From: Paenibacillus sp. GSMTC-2017
Lineage (GTDB): Bacteria; Bacillota; Bacilli; Paenibacillales; Paenibacillaceae
Assembly: GCF_016019935.1 (NCBI RefSeq)
Contig: NZ_JAECMT010000002.1
Coordinates: 744,001-808,000, forward strand
Reading direction: 5' to 3'
Length of the DNA stretch: 64,000 nt
Shown here: in pieces, positions 34,415 through 43,327 of the stretch
How the letters are laid out: every line of letters starts with the position of its first letter
How positions within the stretch are numbered: the stretch's first letter is position 1
The notes under the pieces: model-generated
What the model was told of the DNA's origin: nothing
Databases searched by the model: none
Seen by the model: only the letters and a program-made list of their open reading frames with translations
Translations under genes and position numbers: made by a program

Positions 34415-35110
34415 ATGGCTTATAAAATAATGGTTGCGGATGATGATCCGGAAATACGTGATGTCATCCGTATTTATTTGCAGAATGAGGGCTACCAAAC
34501 GGTAGAAGCAGAAGACGGGAAGCAGGTGTTACACCTACTTGACAACCATAAAGTCGACCTCATTATATTGGATGTGATGATGCCTGTATTGGATGGCATT
34601 AACGCTTGTTTTAAAATTAGAGAACGAACAAATATCCCTATTATTATGCTCTCTGCAAAAAGTGAAGATATTGATAAAATTACAGGACTGACGAGCGGTG
34701 CTGATGACTATTTGTCAAAACCGTTTAACCCACTTGAACTAATTGCGAGAGTAAAAGCTCAGCTTAGAAGACAATCTTTGGCAAGCTCTGCTAGCAACTT
34801 GAGTATGGACAACACAGTTATTGAAATTGACGATTTAAAGATAGACCGCAATAGACATCTTGTTTCTGTTCGAGGTAAAGAAATATCGCTTACCCCTATT
34901 GAGTTTTCAATTTTGGAGCTTATGGCTAGCCACCGGGGTTTTGTTTTTAATATAGAAAAATTATATCAAAGTGTCTGGAAAGAAGATAAGTTTCTATCTG
35001 ATAATACCGTTATGGTTCATATTCGAAATATTCGAGAGAAAATCGAAGACAATGCAAGGTCACCACGCTATATTAAAACCGTTTGGGGAGTGGGGTATAA
35101 AGTTGACTAA
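34415..35110 (+). CDS. OmpR-family response regulator (VanR-like)
   Basis: 231 residues. Receiver domain with acidic pocket VADDDPE, phospho-acceptor Asp in LIILDVMMP (about 53), Thr/Ser in IIMLSAKS and Lys in DYLSKPFNP; C-terminal winged helix (ISLTPIEFSILELMASHRGFVF, DNTVMVHIRNIREKI, TVWGVGYKVD). It overlaps by 8 bases the kinase gene that phosphorylates it. Targets unknown; no vanHAX-type genes or cell-wall genes are adjacent. Confidence 0.92.
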   Translation: MAYKIMVADDDPEIRDVIRIYLQNEGYQTVEAEDGKQVLHLLDNHKVDLIILDVMMPVLDGINACFKIRERTNIPIIMLSAKSEDIDKITGLTSGADDYLSKPFNPLELIARVKAQLRRQSLASSASNLSMDNTVIEIDDLKIDRNRHLVSVRGKEISLTPIEFSILELMASHRGFVFNIEKLYQSVWKEDKFLSDNTVMVHIRNIREKIEDNARSPRYIKTVWGVGYKVD

Positions 35111-36179
35111 ACATATCCTCGATCATTTGAATTGGAGGAAAAGTATCCGAGTACGCTTGTTCGGATCAATCATTATCAGTTTCATCTTAACATTATTAGT
35201 GTCATTTACTTGGGACAGCTCATTGTATAAGATTCCATTTATTGGACCTGTACTATCATTAATCCTATGTATAGTCGTGTTTTTTTTCTTCCTATTTCTA
35301 TTGCTCCTTCCCGTTCTCAATCACCTTCGTGCAATTAGCGACGGTCTCATGATTATTGCAAAAGGTAATCTTGATTATAGAGTAGATATTCCAAGCTTTG
35401 ATGAACTAGGTATCATCTCACAAAATGTTAATTATATGGCTGATCAATTACAAAACATGATTCAGAAGGAACGACTACTCGAAACATCAAAGATGGAACT
35501 TATTACTCACGTTTCGCATGATTTACGTACACCTCTTACTAGCCTCATTGGTTATTTAAACTTGTTAAAAAGTGACGATTATTCTGATTTGACAGAGCAC
35601 AAACGTTATATTAACAATGCTTACAACAAAACGGAGCAACTGAAAAAACTTATCGATGATTTATTTGAATATACACGGTTAACAAGCGGATCTGCTCAAC
35701 TTACTTTCGAGCCTATTGATATGAATAGCCTCTTAGATCAAATTATTAATGAGTTTGAACCTATCGCAAATGAAAATACACTGACAGTCATAACAACCTA
35801 TGAGCGGCGACCTTTGCTTGGCATGATTGATATCGAAATGTTCGTTAGAGCTATCGATAATTTATTAATGAACGCACTTAAATTTTCTTTTAAAAATAGT
35901 ACGATCACCATTCACCTCGCTGTACATAGACATCAACTCGTAATTTCTATAGAAAATTTCGGAAACCCTATAACAAAACAACAAGAATTAAGACTTTTCG
36001 AACGTTTCTACAAAGGTGACACCTCTCGCAGCGATAAAAACTTGCCTCAAGGTTCTGGACTTGGATTATCTATTGCCAAAAATATCGTTAAACTGCATGG
36101 AGGAAAAATTAATTTGCTTCATAGCAACGGACAATTCACTTTCACTATTCTGTTGCCTAACCATATACCTTCTGAATAG
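35103..36179 (+). CDS. Sensor histidine kinase (VanS-like)
   Basis: 358 residues from a TTG at 35103 (GGAGTGGGG upstream); it overlaps the regulator gene by 8 bases. Two membrane segments near residues 17-37 and 47-70 with almost no extracytoplasmic loop, HAMP, HisKA with phospho-His in HVSHDLRTPLTSLIGY, and an ATPase domain (NLLMNALKFSFKN, GSGLGLSIAKNIVKLHGG). The very short external loop suggests it senses signals in or at the membrane, as intramembrane-sensing kinases do for cell-envelope antibiotics. Signal not identifiable from sequence. Confidence 0.88.
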   Translation: MTKHILDHLNWRKSIRVRLFGSIIISFILTLLVSFTWDSSLYKIPFIGPVLSLILCIVVFFFFLFLLLLPVLNHLRAISDGLMIIAKGNLDYRVDIPSFDELGIISQNVNYMADQLQNMIQKERLLETSKMELITHVSHDLRTPLTSLIGYLNLLKSDDYSDLTEHKRYINNAYNKTEQLKKLIDDLFEYTRLTSGSAQLTFEPIDMNSLLDQIINEFEPIANENTLTVITTYERRPLLGMIDIEMFVRAIDNLLMNALKFSFKNSTITIHLAVHRHQLVISIENFGNPITKQQELRLFERFYKGDTSRSDKNLPQGSGLGLSIAKNIVKLHGGKINLLHSNGQFTFTILLPNHIPSE

Positions 36180-36293
36180 AATTGATAATTTTTTTTATTA
36201 ATTAAATTGTGAATATTGGTATTTTTATCATTCCAAATCTAGTACTATAGTAATAGATTTTGATTTATATTACTTGGAGGCGGAGTTTAATCT

Positions 36294-38072
36294 ATGCTAA
36301 AAGTCACACGAAAATCGTTTCATTTAACAATTCGCAAAAAGTTGCTTATTATGTCATTGACACTGCTAACTCTTCCTATTCTTGTATTAGGTGCAGTTGC
36401 TTATCAAATTTCTATTAAAGAAACTGATGCATTAATTGAAAGTAAATTAAGCTCCAGTGTTAATCTGGCAATTGAATTAATTGAAAATATGGAATCATCC
36501 GTTAAATCAGGTCTGCTTTCTGAAGAAGAAGCACAAGAACAAGTTAGAACATTATTATTAGGAGCTAAAAATACGGACGGAACAAGACCGATAAATAAAG
36601 CAATCGATTTGGGGCCAAATGGCTACTTCTTTATTATAGATAAACAAGGAAAACTTCTTGCTCATCCGGTGTTAGAAGGCGAGAACATATGGGACAAACA
36701 AACGTCAGACGGTACTTATTACATCCAAAACTTGATTGCTGAAGGTTTAGATGGTGGAGGTGCTACATACTATAATTGGCCTTTGCCAAAAACAGATGGC
36801 ATGGTCAGTAATGGCGGAGCTGAAGCACTTAAAATATCTTATGCTAAACAAGCTAATTCCTGGGGCTGGATCATAGCAGCGGGCTCCTATATGAAAGATT
36901 ATAATGCTGGTCAGAAAAATATAATGGAAGGCATTGTTACAACCCTTATTCTATGTCTTGTTGTTGGCATTGCAGTACTGCTCCTATTTTCCCATCACAT
37001 TTCCAAACCAATCGTTCGTATCGCTCGTGAGGCAGAAAAAATGGCAAACGGTGATCTAAGCGGCGATGAACTAATCATAAGAAACCATGATGAAATCGGG
37101 CAATTAGGACGATCCTTTAATCTATTAGCAGCTAACATTCGGCAACTTGTAGGAAATCTTACGTTAAGTTCTAATATCCTTGCGTCTTCATCGAAACAAT
37201 TATCTTTAACGTTAGGTGAAACAAATGATGCACTCCATCAGACTTCCTCTTCTATAGCTGATGTAGCTAACAATAATGAGATTCAAGCTAATTCAGCACA
37301 AGAAACTTCCCGTTCGATTGAAGAGATGGTAATTGGCATTCAAAAGGTTGCAGAAGCTTCTTCTCATGCTTACCAAGTATCCTTGCAAACGCTTCAAGAA
37401 GCCGATCATGGAAATAGTCTCATTAATCATTCTTCCGAGCAGATGAATGCAGTAAGTGATACAGTTAATGAAATAAGCGGATCTATAACACGTCTAAATG
37501 ACCATTCAGATCAGATTGGAACAATTGTTGAGACTATAAAGGGCATTTCTGATCAAACGAACCTACTTGCACTTAACGCTGCAATTGAAGCTGCTCGTTC
37601 CGGGGAACATGGTAGAGGTTTCGCTGTCGTTGCGAATGAAGTACGTAAGTTAGCAGGTTTAACTAGTCAAGCTGCGGAACAGGTTTCTGAAATGATAGAA
37701 GAAATTCGAAGCAACATTAGCAATGCTCACCATTCAATGAACAAAGGACAAGAAGAGGTTGCGGCTGGCGTCCAATCGATCGAACAAACAGGAATAGCAT
37801 TTGAGAAGATTTTGGAATCTACTCGAACAATTGTAAATCAAGTTCAAGAATCATCATCTGCAGCACATCAGATGTCAGCGAGTACTGAGCAAATGTCAGC
37901 TTCCGTTATTGAGGTTGAACAATTATCACTCCGCTCTGCTGCTTCGGCGCAGACTGTGTCTGCTTCCGTTGAGGAGCAACTGGCTTCTGTAGAGGAAATA
38001 GCTGCTTCTGCTCGTAAACTACGTGATATGTCTGATGAAATGCGTTTAATTGTAAGCCGATTTAACCTATAA
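36294..38072 (+). CDS. Methyl-accepting chemotaxis protein with sCache domain
   Basis: 592 residues. Membrane segment about 15-37, then a single Cache sensor with the typical [26 protein letters not shown] and [14 protein letters not shown], second membrane segment ([19 protein letters not shown]), HAMP and signalling hairpin ([38 protein letters not shown]). sCache receptors often bind small carboxylates; ligand here unknown. ATG follows GGAGGCGG. Single gene, not linked to chemotaxis operon genes in this window. Confidence 0.92.
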   Translation: MLKVTRKSFHLTIRKKLLIMSLTLLTLPILVLGAVAYQISIKETDALIESKLSSSVNLAIELIENMESSVKSGLLSEEEAQEQVRTLLLGAKNTDGTRPINKAIDLGPNGYFFIIDKQGKLLAHPVLEGENIWDKQTSDGTYYIQNLIAEGLDGGGATYYNWPLPKTDGMVSNGGAEALKISYAKQANSWGWIIAAGSYMKDYNAGQKNIMEGIVTTLILCLVVGIAVLLLFSHHISKPIVRIAREAEKMANGDLSGDELIIRNHDEIGQLGRSFNLLAANIRQLVGNLTLSSNILASSSKQLSLTLGETNDALHQTSSSIADVANNNEIQANSAQETSRSIEEMVIGIQKVAEASSHAYQVSLQTLQEADHGNSLINHSSEQMNAVSDTVNEISGSITRLNDHSDQIGTIVETIKGISDQTNLLALNAAIEAARSGEHGRGFAVVANEVRKLAGLTSQAAEQVSEMIEEIRSNISNAHHSMNKGQEEVAAGVQSIEQTGIAFEKILESTRTIVNQVQESSSAAHQMSASTEQMSASVIEVEQLSLRSAASAQTVSASVEEQLASVEEIAASARKLRDMSDEMRLIVSRFNL

Positions 38073-38076
38073 GCAA

Positions 38077-39423
38077 TTAATCTTGGTTACTTAACCGTTT
38101 AACTTCTTCAATTATTGTCTTTATGCCAAGCTCAATCTGCTCTGGTTGCGCTTGCGAGATGCTAACTCGGACAAACTTTTGACGTTCCAAATATTCGGTT
38201 AAATAAAAATCTTTACCGGTTCTTACCGTTATATTTTTTTCCTTAAGCCTCTTCATCAATCGTTCCAAATTCACTTTTATCGGAAGCTTAAACTGCACAT
38301 ATATACCTGATTTTATTTGCGAAATTTCAATTACGCCTTCTTTATTGTATCGGTTAACAGCATCATTTAAGATGCTAATTCTCGATTCATATTGAAGGCC
38401 TATTTTGCGTTTGTGACGCTCATACATGCCATTGTTTATATATACTTCGAGCGCTGCTTGTGACAATAACGAAGTGTCCGGATATGATCTAGCTGTCTGA
38501 AACTTCTCCAATAGTCCATCAGGTATAACCGTTGCTCCAAGCCTTAGCCCCGGAAATACAATTTTGGAGAAGCTTTTTAAATAAATGATATGACTGGTGC
38601 TATTGTATGCATAAATGGGTTCGAACCCCCGCTCTTCACCCAAGTCTGCCATATAGTCATCTTCAACAACATATACATCATATTTACTCGCAAGTCGTGC
38701 AATTGTTTTTCTATCCTCTTTACTGTAGGAGGTGCCTAGCGGGTTATGATATCTTGACATCGTATAAAAAAATTTGATGTCGTCATTTTTAAACCGACGC
38801 TCCAGTTCCTTCAAGTTGATTCCATTAGCTGTACGCTCAATTCCACTTACATTTAGCCCTTCCATTTCAAGGAATCGCAAATAAATATCGTAGCTAGGCT
38901 GCTCTACTAATATGACTGATTTCCCGTTTGGAAATGGCATTTTGGCTAACAATTCAAGCACCGGCTGTATTCCAGACGTTACAAAAATATTTGTTTTATT
39001 CGCAAACACTTGATCATTAGCTAAATGAGAAACTAACGTATGACGCAGCTTATCTAACCCTTTCGAATCACCATACGTAAACAGTTGGTGTCTATATACA
39101 TCGATTGCTTTGTTCAAGCAATGTTGAAAATCCAAATAAGGGAATACGTTAATATCAGGTAACGCCGAAGAAAGATTGATTACAGATACTTCCTTATCGT
39201 CACAACGCGCCTCTCCTCTTTCGACTACATAATAACCGCTCTGGGCAATGGAATAGATCGCATGTTCTTTCTCAAGCTCTGCATATACTCTCACAATCGT
39301 ACTGGTGCTGCATTGATAATGCTCTGAGGCTAAACGAACCGAAGGCAGCTTTTGGCCTGGCTTGTACGTTCCATCATTTATTTTTTGATTTATGTCTGCA
39401 AGTATGAGCACATATCTTTTCAT
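38077..39423 (-). CDS. MocR-type regulator: GntR DNA-binding domain fused to PLP aminotransferase
   Basis: 448 residues. Residues 1-70 form a GntR winged helix (GTYKPGQKLPSVRLASEHY, STSTIVRVYAELEKEHAIY); the remainder is a fold-type I aminotransferase domain with PLP-binding Lys in YLKSFSKIVFPGLRLG and FVTSGIQPVLELLA. Such proteins sense amino acids or vitamin B6 through bound PLP and regulate a divergent gene. Here the divergent neighbour is an EamA exporter. An 18-bp palindrome lies between them (39467-39484). Confidence 0.9.
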   Translation of the reverse strand: MKRYVLILADINQKINDGTYKPGQKLPSVRLASEHYQCSTSTIVRVYAELEKEHAIYSIAQSGYYVVERGEARCDDKEVSVINLSSALPDINVFPYLDFQHCLNKAIDVYRHQLFTYGDSKGLDKLRHTLVSHLANDQVFANKTNIFVTSGIQPVLELLAKMPFPNGKSVILVEQPSYDIYLRFLEMEGLNVSGIERTANGINLKELERRFKNDDIKFFYTMSRYHNPLGTSYSKEDRKTIARLASKYDVYVVEDDYMADLGEERGFEPIYAYNSTSHIIYLKSFSKIVFPGLRLGATVIPDGLLEKFQTARSYPDTSLLSQAALEVYINNGMYERHKRKIGLQYESRISILNDAVNRYNKEGVIEISQIKSGIYVQFKLPIKVNLERLMKRLKEKNITVRTGKDFYLTEYLERQKFVRVSISQAQPEQIELGIKTIIEEVKRLSNQD

Positions 39424-39466
39424 TCCGCCGCCTCACTTCCTACCTTTCATTATAGAGGAAGATTTC

Positions 39467-39484
39467 AACTGTATCGATACAGTT
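39467..39484. promoter_or_regulatory. Palindrome between MocR regulator and EamA exporter
   Basis: Perfect 9-9 inverted repeat AACTGTATC-GATACAGTT, with a related GTATC at about 39520. Probable binding site of the MocR protein. Confidence 0.65.
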
Positions 39485-39585
39485 TAATATTTTTCCCATT
39501 GTTTGGTTTATTTATTGGTCGTATCATTTAAGTATCGGAAGACGATAAAAAACATTTCCTACTATTCATAAGAAAGGTGGACTCC

Positions 39586-40536
39586 ATGAATGATCAGAAC
39601 AAACCTAAACTTGCCTATATAGCTGTCGTACTAAATGCGGTCATCATCGGTTTTTCATTTCTTTTTACAAAGATTGCATTAGAGCATGCTAACCCAATGG
39701 ACACATTAACTTATCGATTTATACTATCGTTTGGCATCATGTCGATTCCAGTTGTTCTCGGTAAATTGAAGCTAAATTACCGTGGCAAATCATTTTACAA
39801 AATAGTGTTGCTTGCGACTATGTATCCGTTAGCATTTTTTACTTTTCAGTCGTTTGGCCTGCTTCATGCTACTTCCTCAGAAGGCGGTATATTGTATGCC
39901 GTTATTCCTGTCCTTACGTTGATGCTAGCTTCTATTTTTTTAAAGGAAACGACTACTATTTTGCAAAAGATTTCGATATTCACTTCTGTATTTGGTGTAT
40001 TGTTCATCTTTATTATGAAGGGCAGCAACTTCGATTTGTCTAATATAGTAGGCATCGCACTATTGTTCATGTCGTGTTTAGTATTTGCAGCCTATAGTGT
40101 TTTGGCAAAGTCGCTCTTAAAAACGTATCGACCAGCAGAAATCACCTATTTAATGCTGGGAATCGGCTTTATCACTTTTCTAATCATCTCGTTAAGCAGT
40201 CATACAACTGCGGGAACACTTCATCAATTTATAGCACCACTTACGAATACCACATTCATCTTATCGATTCTCTATCTTGGCGTTTTGTCATCACTTCTAA
40301 CCGCACTCATGACGAACTATGCCTTATCCAAAATAGATGCTTCCAACGTTAGTGTATTTTCGAATTTGTCGACTATCGTTGCAATGATCGCAGGAGCAAT
40401 CTTCCTAAATGAAACCATTACACTCTATTCCATAATAGGATCGCTACTTATTATTGCAGGGGTGTTAGGAACAAATATGTTAGGTAAAATCAACACGAAC
40501 AAAAAGATAGCAAAAGGCGAACACCTTGGAGCTTAA
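39586..40536 (+). CDS. EamA/DMT-family transporter
   Basis: 316 residues with ten predicted membrane segments in two EamA repeats (first YIAVVLNAVIIGFSFLFTKIAL, second IVGIALLFMSCLVFAAYSVLAKSLL). ATG at 39586 follows AAAGGTGG; an earlier in-frame GTG lies inside that ribosome site. DMT proteins usually export amino acids or metabolites. Divergent from the MocR regulator, so it probably exports the compound that regulator senses. The nitroreductase gene follows by 33 bases. Confidence 0.9.
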   Translation: MNDQNKPKLAYIAVVLNAVIIGFSFLFTKIALEHANPMDTLTYRFILSFGIMSIPVVLGKLKLNYRGKSFYKIVLLATMYPLAFFTFQSFGLLHATSSEGGILYAVIPVLTLMLASIFLKETTTILQKISIFTSVFGVLFIFIMKGSNFDLSNIVGIALLFMSCLVFAAYSVLAKSLLKTYRPAEITYLMLGIGFITFLIISLSSHTTAGTLHQFIAPLTNTTFILSILYLGVLSSLLTALMTNYALSKIDASNVSVFSNLSTIVAMIAGAIFLNETITLYSIIGSLLIIAGVLGTNMLGKINTNKKIAKGEHLGA

Positions 40537-40569
40537 TCAACTAATTATTAGAAAACGGGAGCTGTTGAC

Positions 40570-41205
40570 ATGACAACTAAAAACCAAATCGATTTTGAAG
40601 CAATTATTCGGGAGCGCCATTCGGTCAAACATTTCGATCCAACCTTCCAGTTACAAAAAGAAGAAATCATCGAGCTGCTAGACCTTGCCAATCAAGCGCC
40701 TTCCTCTTGGAATTTACAACATTGGGCTTTCCTCACTATTCACGATCAAGCAGCCAAAGAAAAGTTATTGCCTATCGCTTATGGTCAGAAGCAAGTAGTT
40801 GAAGCGTCTGTAGTCATCGCTATATTAGGAAATCTGAAAGCTAATGAAAATGGAGAAGCAGCTTTAGGACCAGCAGTAACAGCTGGATTTATGCCACAGA
40901 AAGTGAAAGATACCTATATTGAGCAAATAGAACACGCTTATGCAAATTACTCAGGTCTCCCACGCGAAGCAGCTGTGCTTAATTCGTCACTTGCTGCCAT
41001 GCAGCTTATGCTTGCAGCAAAGGGTAGAGGGCTCGATTCCTGTCCAATTGGCGGCTTCAATTATGGTGAATTAGTTAATGTGTTCAATGTCCCTGATCAC
41101 TTAATACCTATTATGCTCATTCCAATAGGCAAAGCTGCGATTCCTGCTTATGCTTCAACTCGTATACCTGTTGAGCAATCAATTACTTGGAACGGATTCG
41201 AATAA
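40570..41205 (+). CDS. Nitroreductase family FMN oxidoreductase
   Basis: 211 residues. FMN-binding motifs RERHSVKHF (start of the fold) and ANQAPSSWNLQHW are present; GLDSCPIGGFNYGELVNVF in the second half is typical of MhqN/YodC-like members. Uses NAD(P)H to reduce nitro-aromatics or quinones. It stands between the EamA exporter and an arylamine N-acetyltransferase, which suggests a small detoxification set for aromatic nitro/amine compounds. Confidence 0.88.
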   Translation: MTTKNQIDFEAIIRERHSVKHFDPTFQLQKEEIIELLDLANQAPSSWNLQHWAFLTIHDQAAKEKLLPIAYGQKQVVEASVVIAILGNLKANENGEAALGPAVTAGFMPQKVKDTYIEQIEHAYANYSGLPREAAVLNSSLAAMQLMLAAKGRGLDSCPIGGFNYGELVNVFNVPDHLIPIMLIPIGKAAIPAYASTRIPVEQSITWNGFE

Positions 41206-41237
41206 TAGATATTTACCTAACAACGGGGGTACTTCTA

Positions 41238-42014
41238 ATGAATGAACTAAATAACCTTTTTCGACAAAGAATCGGCTTTCCTGAACATATAACGATTACA
41301 TTTGATCAATTAACTAAAGTACTTGAACGAACAGCGTTATCTCTACCTTTTGAGAATTTGCGCGTTATCGCTGGCGAACGAGAAAATGTGACTCGCGATT
41401 ACTTATTAAATAAAATAGTGGTCAATAAAGAAGGCGGACTGTGCTACGAATTAAATGCGATTCTGTATTTATTTCTTCTTGAAAATGGATTTGATGTTCG
41501 CTTAACAAGAGGAATTGTATTTAATCACGGAGCTGGCACATACTTTACATTGGGGAAAACACATGTCGTCATTTTGCTTAATCATGAAGGAATTACGTAT
41601 CTTGTAGATACAGGATTTGGAGGAAACCTTGCACTAAGCCCCCTTCCTCTAACCGGTGAAATCATTATTTCTTCCAATGGAGGGTTTAGTGTAAAACCAG
41701 CGTCAGACGGGCCAGGGGATTATACGTTCGAGCTTAAATTACACCATAAAGATACAGAGTGGAGAATCGGATATACCTTCGATTCCAAGGCAACATTCAC
41801 AGATTTAGACGAATGTAATGACGCCCAATCCATCGTTATTGAACATCCTGAGTCTACATTTAATAAACATCCTTTGGTTACGAAGCTCACTGAACGTGGA
41901 AATGTTACGTTGACTGATCGAACTTTTACACAATGGGTGGAAGGTAAGGTTACAAAAGAGGAAATCGATGCTGTTCGATTTAAAGAGTTGTTGAGGCTAC
42001 ATTTCGGGATGTAG
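41238..42014 (+). CDS. Arylamine N-acetyltransferase
   Basis: 258 residues from ATG 41238 (ACGGGGG upstream); the longer frame from 41187 would overlap the nitroreductase gene. The catalytic triad is at the usual places: Cys69 in EGGLCYELN, His109 in GKTHVV and Asp124 in YLVDTGFGG. It transfers acetyl from acetyl-CoA to arylamines and hydrazines. Together with a nitroreductase it could reduce and acetylate nitro-aromatics; anthranilate-type amines from the regulon are possible substrates, but there is no direct link. Confidence 0.92.
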   Translation: MNELNNLFRQRIGFPEHITITFDQLTKVLERTALSLPFENLRVIAGERENVTRDYLLNKIVVNKEGGLCYELNAILYLFLLENGFDVRLTRGIVFNHGAGTYFTLGKTHVVILLNHEGITYLVDTGFGGNLALSPLPLTGEIIISSNGGFSVKPASDGPGDYTFELKLHHKDTEWRIGYTFDSKATFTDLDECNDAQSIVIEHPESTFNKHPLVTKLTERGNVTLTDRTFTQWVEGKVTKEEIDAVRFKELLRLHFGM

Positions 42015-42411
42015 AGTAAAGACGAACAATGAAATGGCTAACCAACAAACTGTATTTAATGCTGTTATATGAAAAGAGCTATCTCATCTATAGATTGTTC
42101 TACAGATAAGATAGCTTTTTTACATCTCCAAGTTTCACACTCACATTTAAGCGCATAAATCCTTTTAATTTCAATCATCAATTGATATTTTACGATTTTA
42201 AATGCATTTATACACTTATTATCTAGGTTAATCTCACTTCTATCGGAATTTAAGTGTAAAAATACACCTATTCATTCGCGGACGATACTCGCATGAATTC
42301 AAATTTCGAAGCACTGATTGCTCATACTTAAAAAGTACTAATCCACGGGTTCACTTTCCCGATATCCCAATGAAACGCTGACCTTCTACCTATGAGCCCC
42401 CCAGGCCTCCT
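42015..42411. other. Intergenic region between convergent units
   Basis: No gene seen. Contains the terminator at 42072-42122 and about 290 bases of AT-rich sequence up to the ribokinase stop. Confidence 0.5.
42072..42122. terminator. Bidirectional terminator
   Basis: AAAAGAGCTATCT / AGATAGCTTTTTT stem with an inner CTATAGA / TCTACAG-like loop region; serves the acetyltransferase gene. Confidence 0.8.
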
Positions 42412-43302
42412 TTATCTAACTTCCCACAACGTTGGAATTGACTCTTGTGCTCCCAAACGAGTTACCGCAATTGAAGAAGCATGTTGTGCTGTGTCTACGG
42501 CTGCATCCATACTATTGCCTAACGTAATCATTGCCGCAAGCGTGCCAGAGAATGTATCCCCTGCTGCAGTTGTGTCAACAGCTTCAACCTTCCTTGCTTC
42601 CTTATACACATTTTTAGTTCCGTTGTAGTAGACAAGCCCCTTCTCACCAAGTGTAATAATCGGATAATGAATACCTTTATCACGCAGCCTGCTCAAAGCC
42701 ATAAATGCATCATCGATGCTATCAATAACGATGTCTGTGTAAGTAACACTTTCAATTTCATTCGGAATAAAATAATCTATTCCATTCAAAATCTCATCCG
42801 CAATTGGAGCTGCGGGGGCCGGGTTTAAAAATATCGGCACCTTTCCTTTCACCATCCGAACGGCTTCGTATACAGTCTCCATAGGAATTTCAAGTTGCAG
42901 CATGACAGCTGAGGCAGACAACAACTCATGCTCAAAATTGCGAATATAAGCGGGAGTAACTTGACCGTTTGCACCTTCATTTAAGATGATATTATTATTT
43001 CCGTTACAAACGGTAATAGCGGCCACGCCAGTAGATAGTTGCGATTCACGTATGACATAATCAGTATGGACGCCATAACCTTCCATTCCATCAAGTAAAG
43101 ATTGACCAAAAATATCTTCGCCAACTTTGCCCACAAACCATGTATCGACGCCCATTTTGGCACAAGCGACCGCTTGGTTAGCTCCTTTGCCACCGGGAGA
43201 AAGGAAAAAACCTTCTCCCCTCATTGTCTCCCCGATATCTGGAATCCGACTTGTACGCATGACCATATCCATATTTGCACTACCAAGAACAATTATTTTC
43301 AT
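42412..43302 (-). CDS. rbsK: Ribokinase (PfkB family)
   Basis: 296 residues. N-terminal ribose site GSANMDMVMRTSRIPDIGET and FLSPGGKGANQAVACAKMG, C-terminal ATP/anion-hole motif VDTTAAGDTFSGTLAA with the catalytic Asp; length fits. It phosphorylates ribose at O5. It is the last gene of a minus-strand operon with two ADP-ribosylglycohydrolase-family proteins and an ABC importer, so it probably captures ribose set free from an imported ribosylated compound. No rbs-type transporter is present. Confidence 0.9.
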   Translation of the reverse strand: MKIIVLGSANMDMVMRTSRIPDIGETMRGEGFFLSPGGKGANQAVACAKMGVDTWFVGKVGEDIFGQSLLDGMEGYGVHTDYVIRESQLSTGVAAITVCNGNNNIILNEGANGQVTPAYIRNFEHELLSASAVMLQLEIPMETVYEAVRMVKGKVPIFLNPAPAAPIADEILNGIDYFIPNEIESVTYTDIVIDSIDDAFMALSRLRDKGIHYPIITLGEKGLVYYNGTKNVYKEARKVEAVDTTAAGDTFSGTLAAMITLGNSMDAAVDTAQHASSIAVTRLGAQESIPTLWEVR

Positions 43303-43327
43303 AACACGCTTCTACCCCACTTTGTTC

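Noticed and set aside
34415-36179. Vancomycin-resistance regulatory pair VanRS
   Set aside because: Sequence is VanRS-like, but no ligase, dehydrogenase or dipeptidase genes are nearby; many orphan systems share this type.
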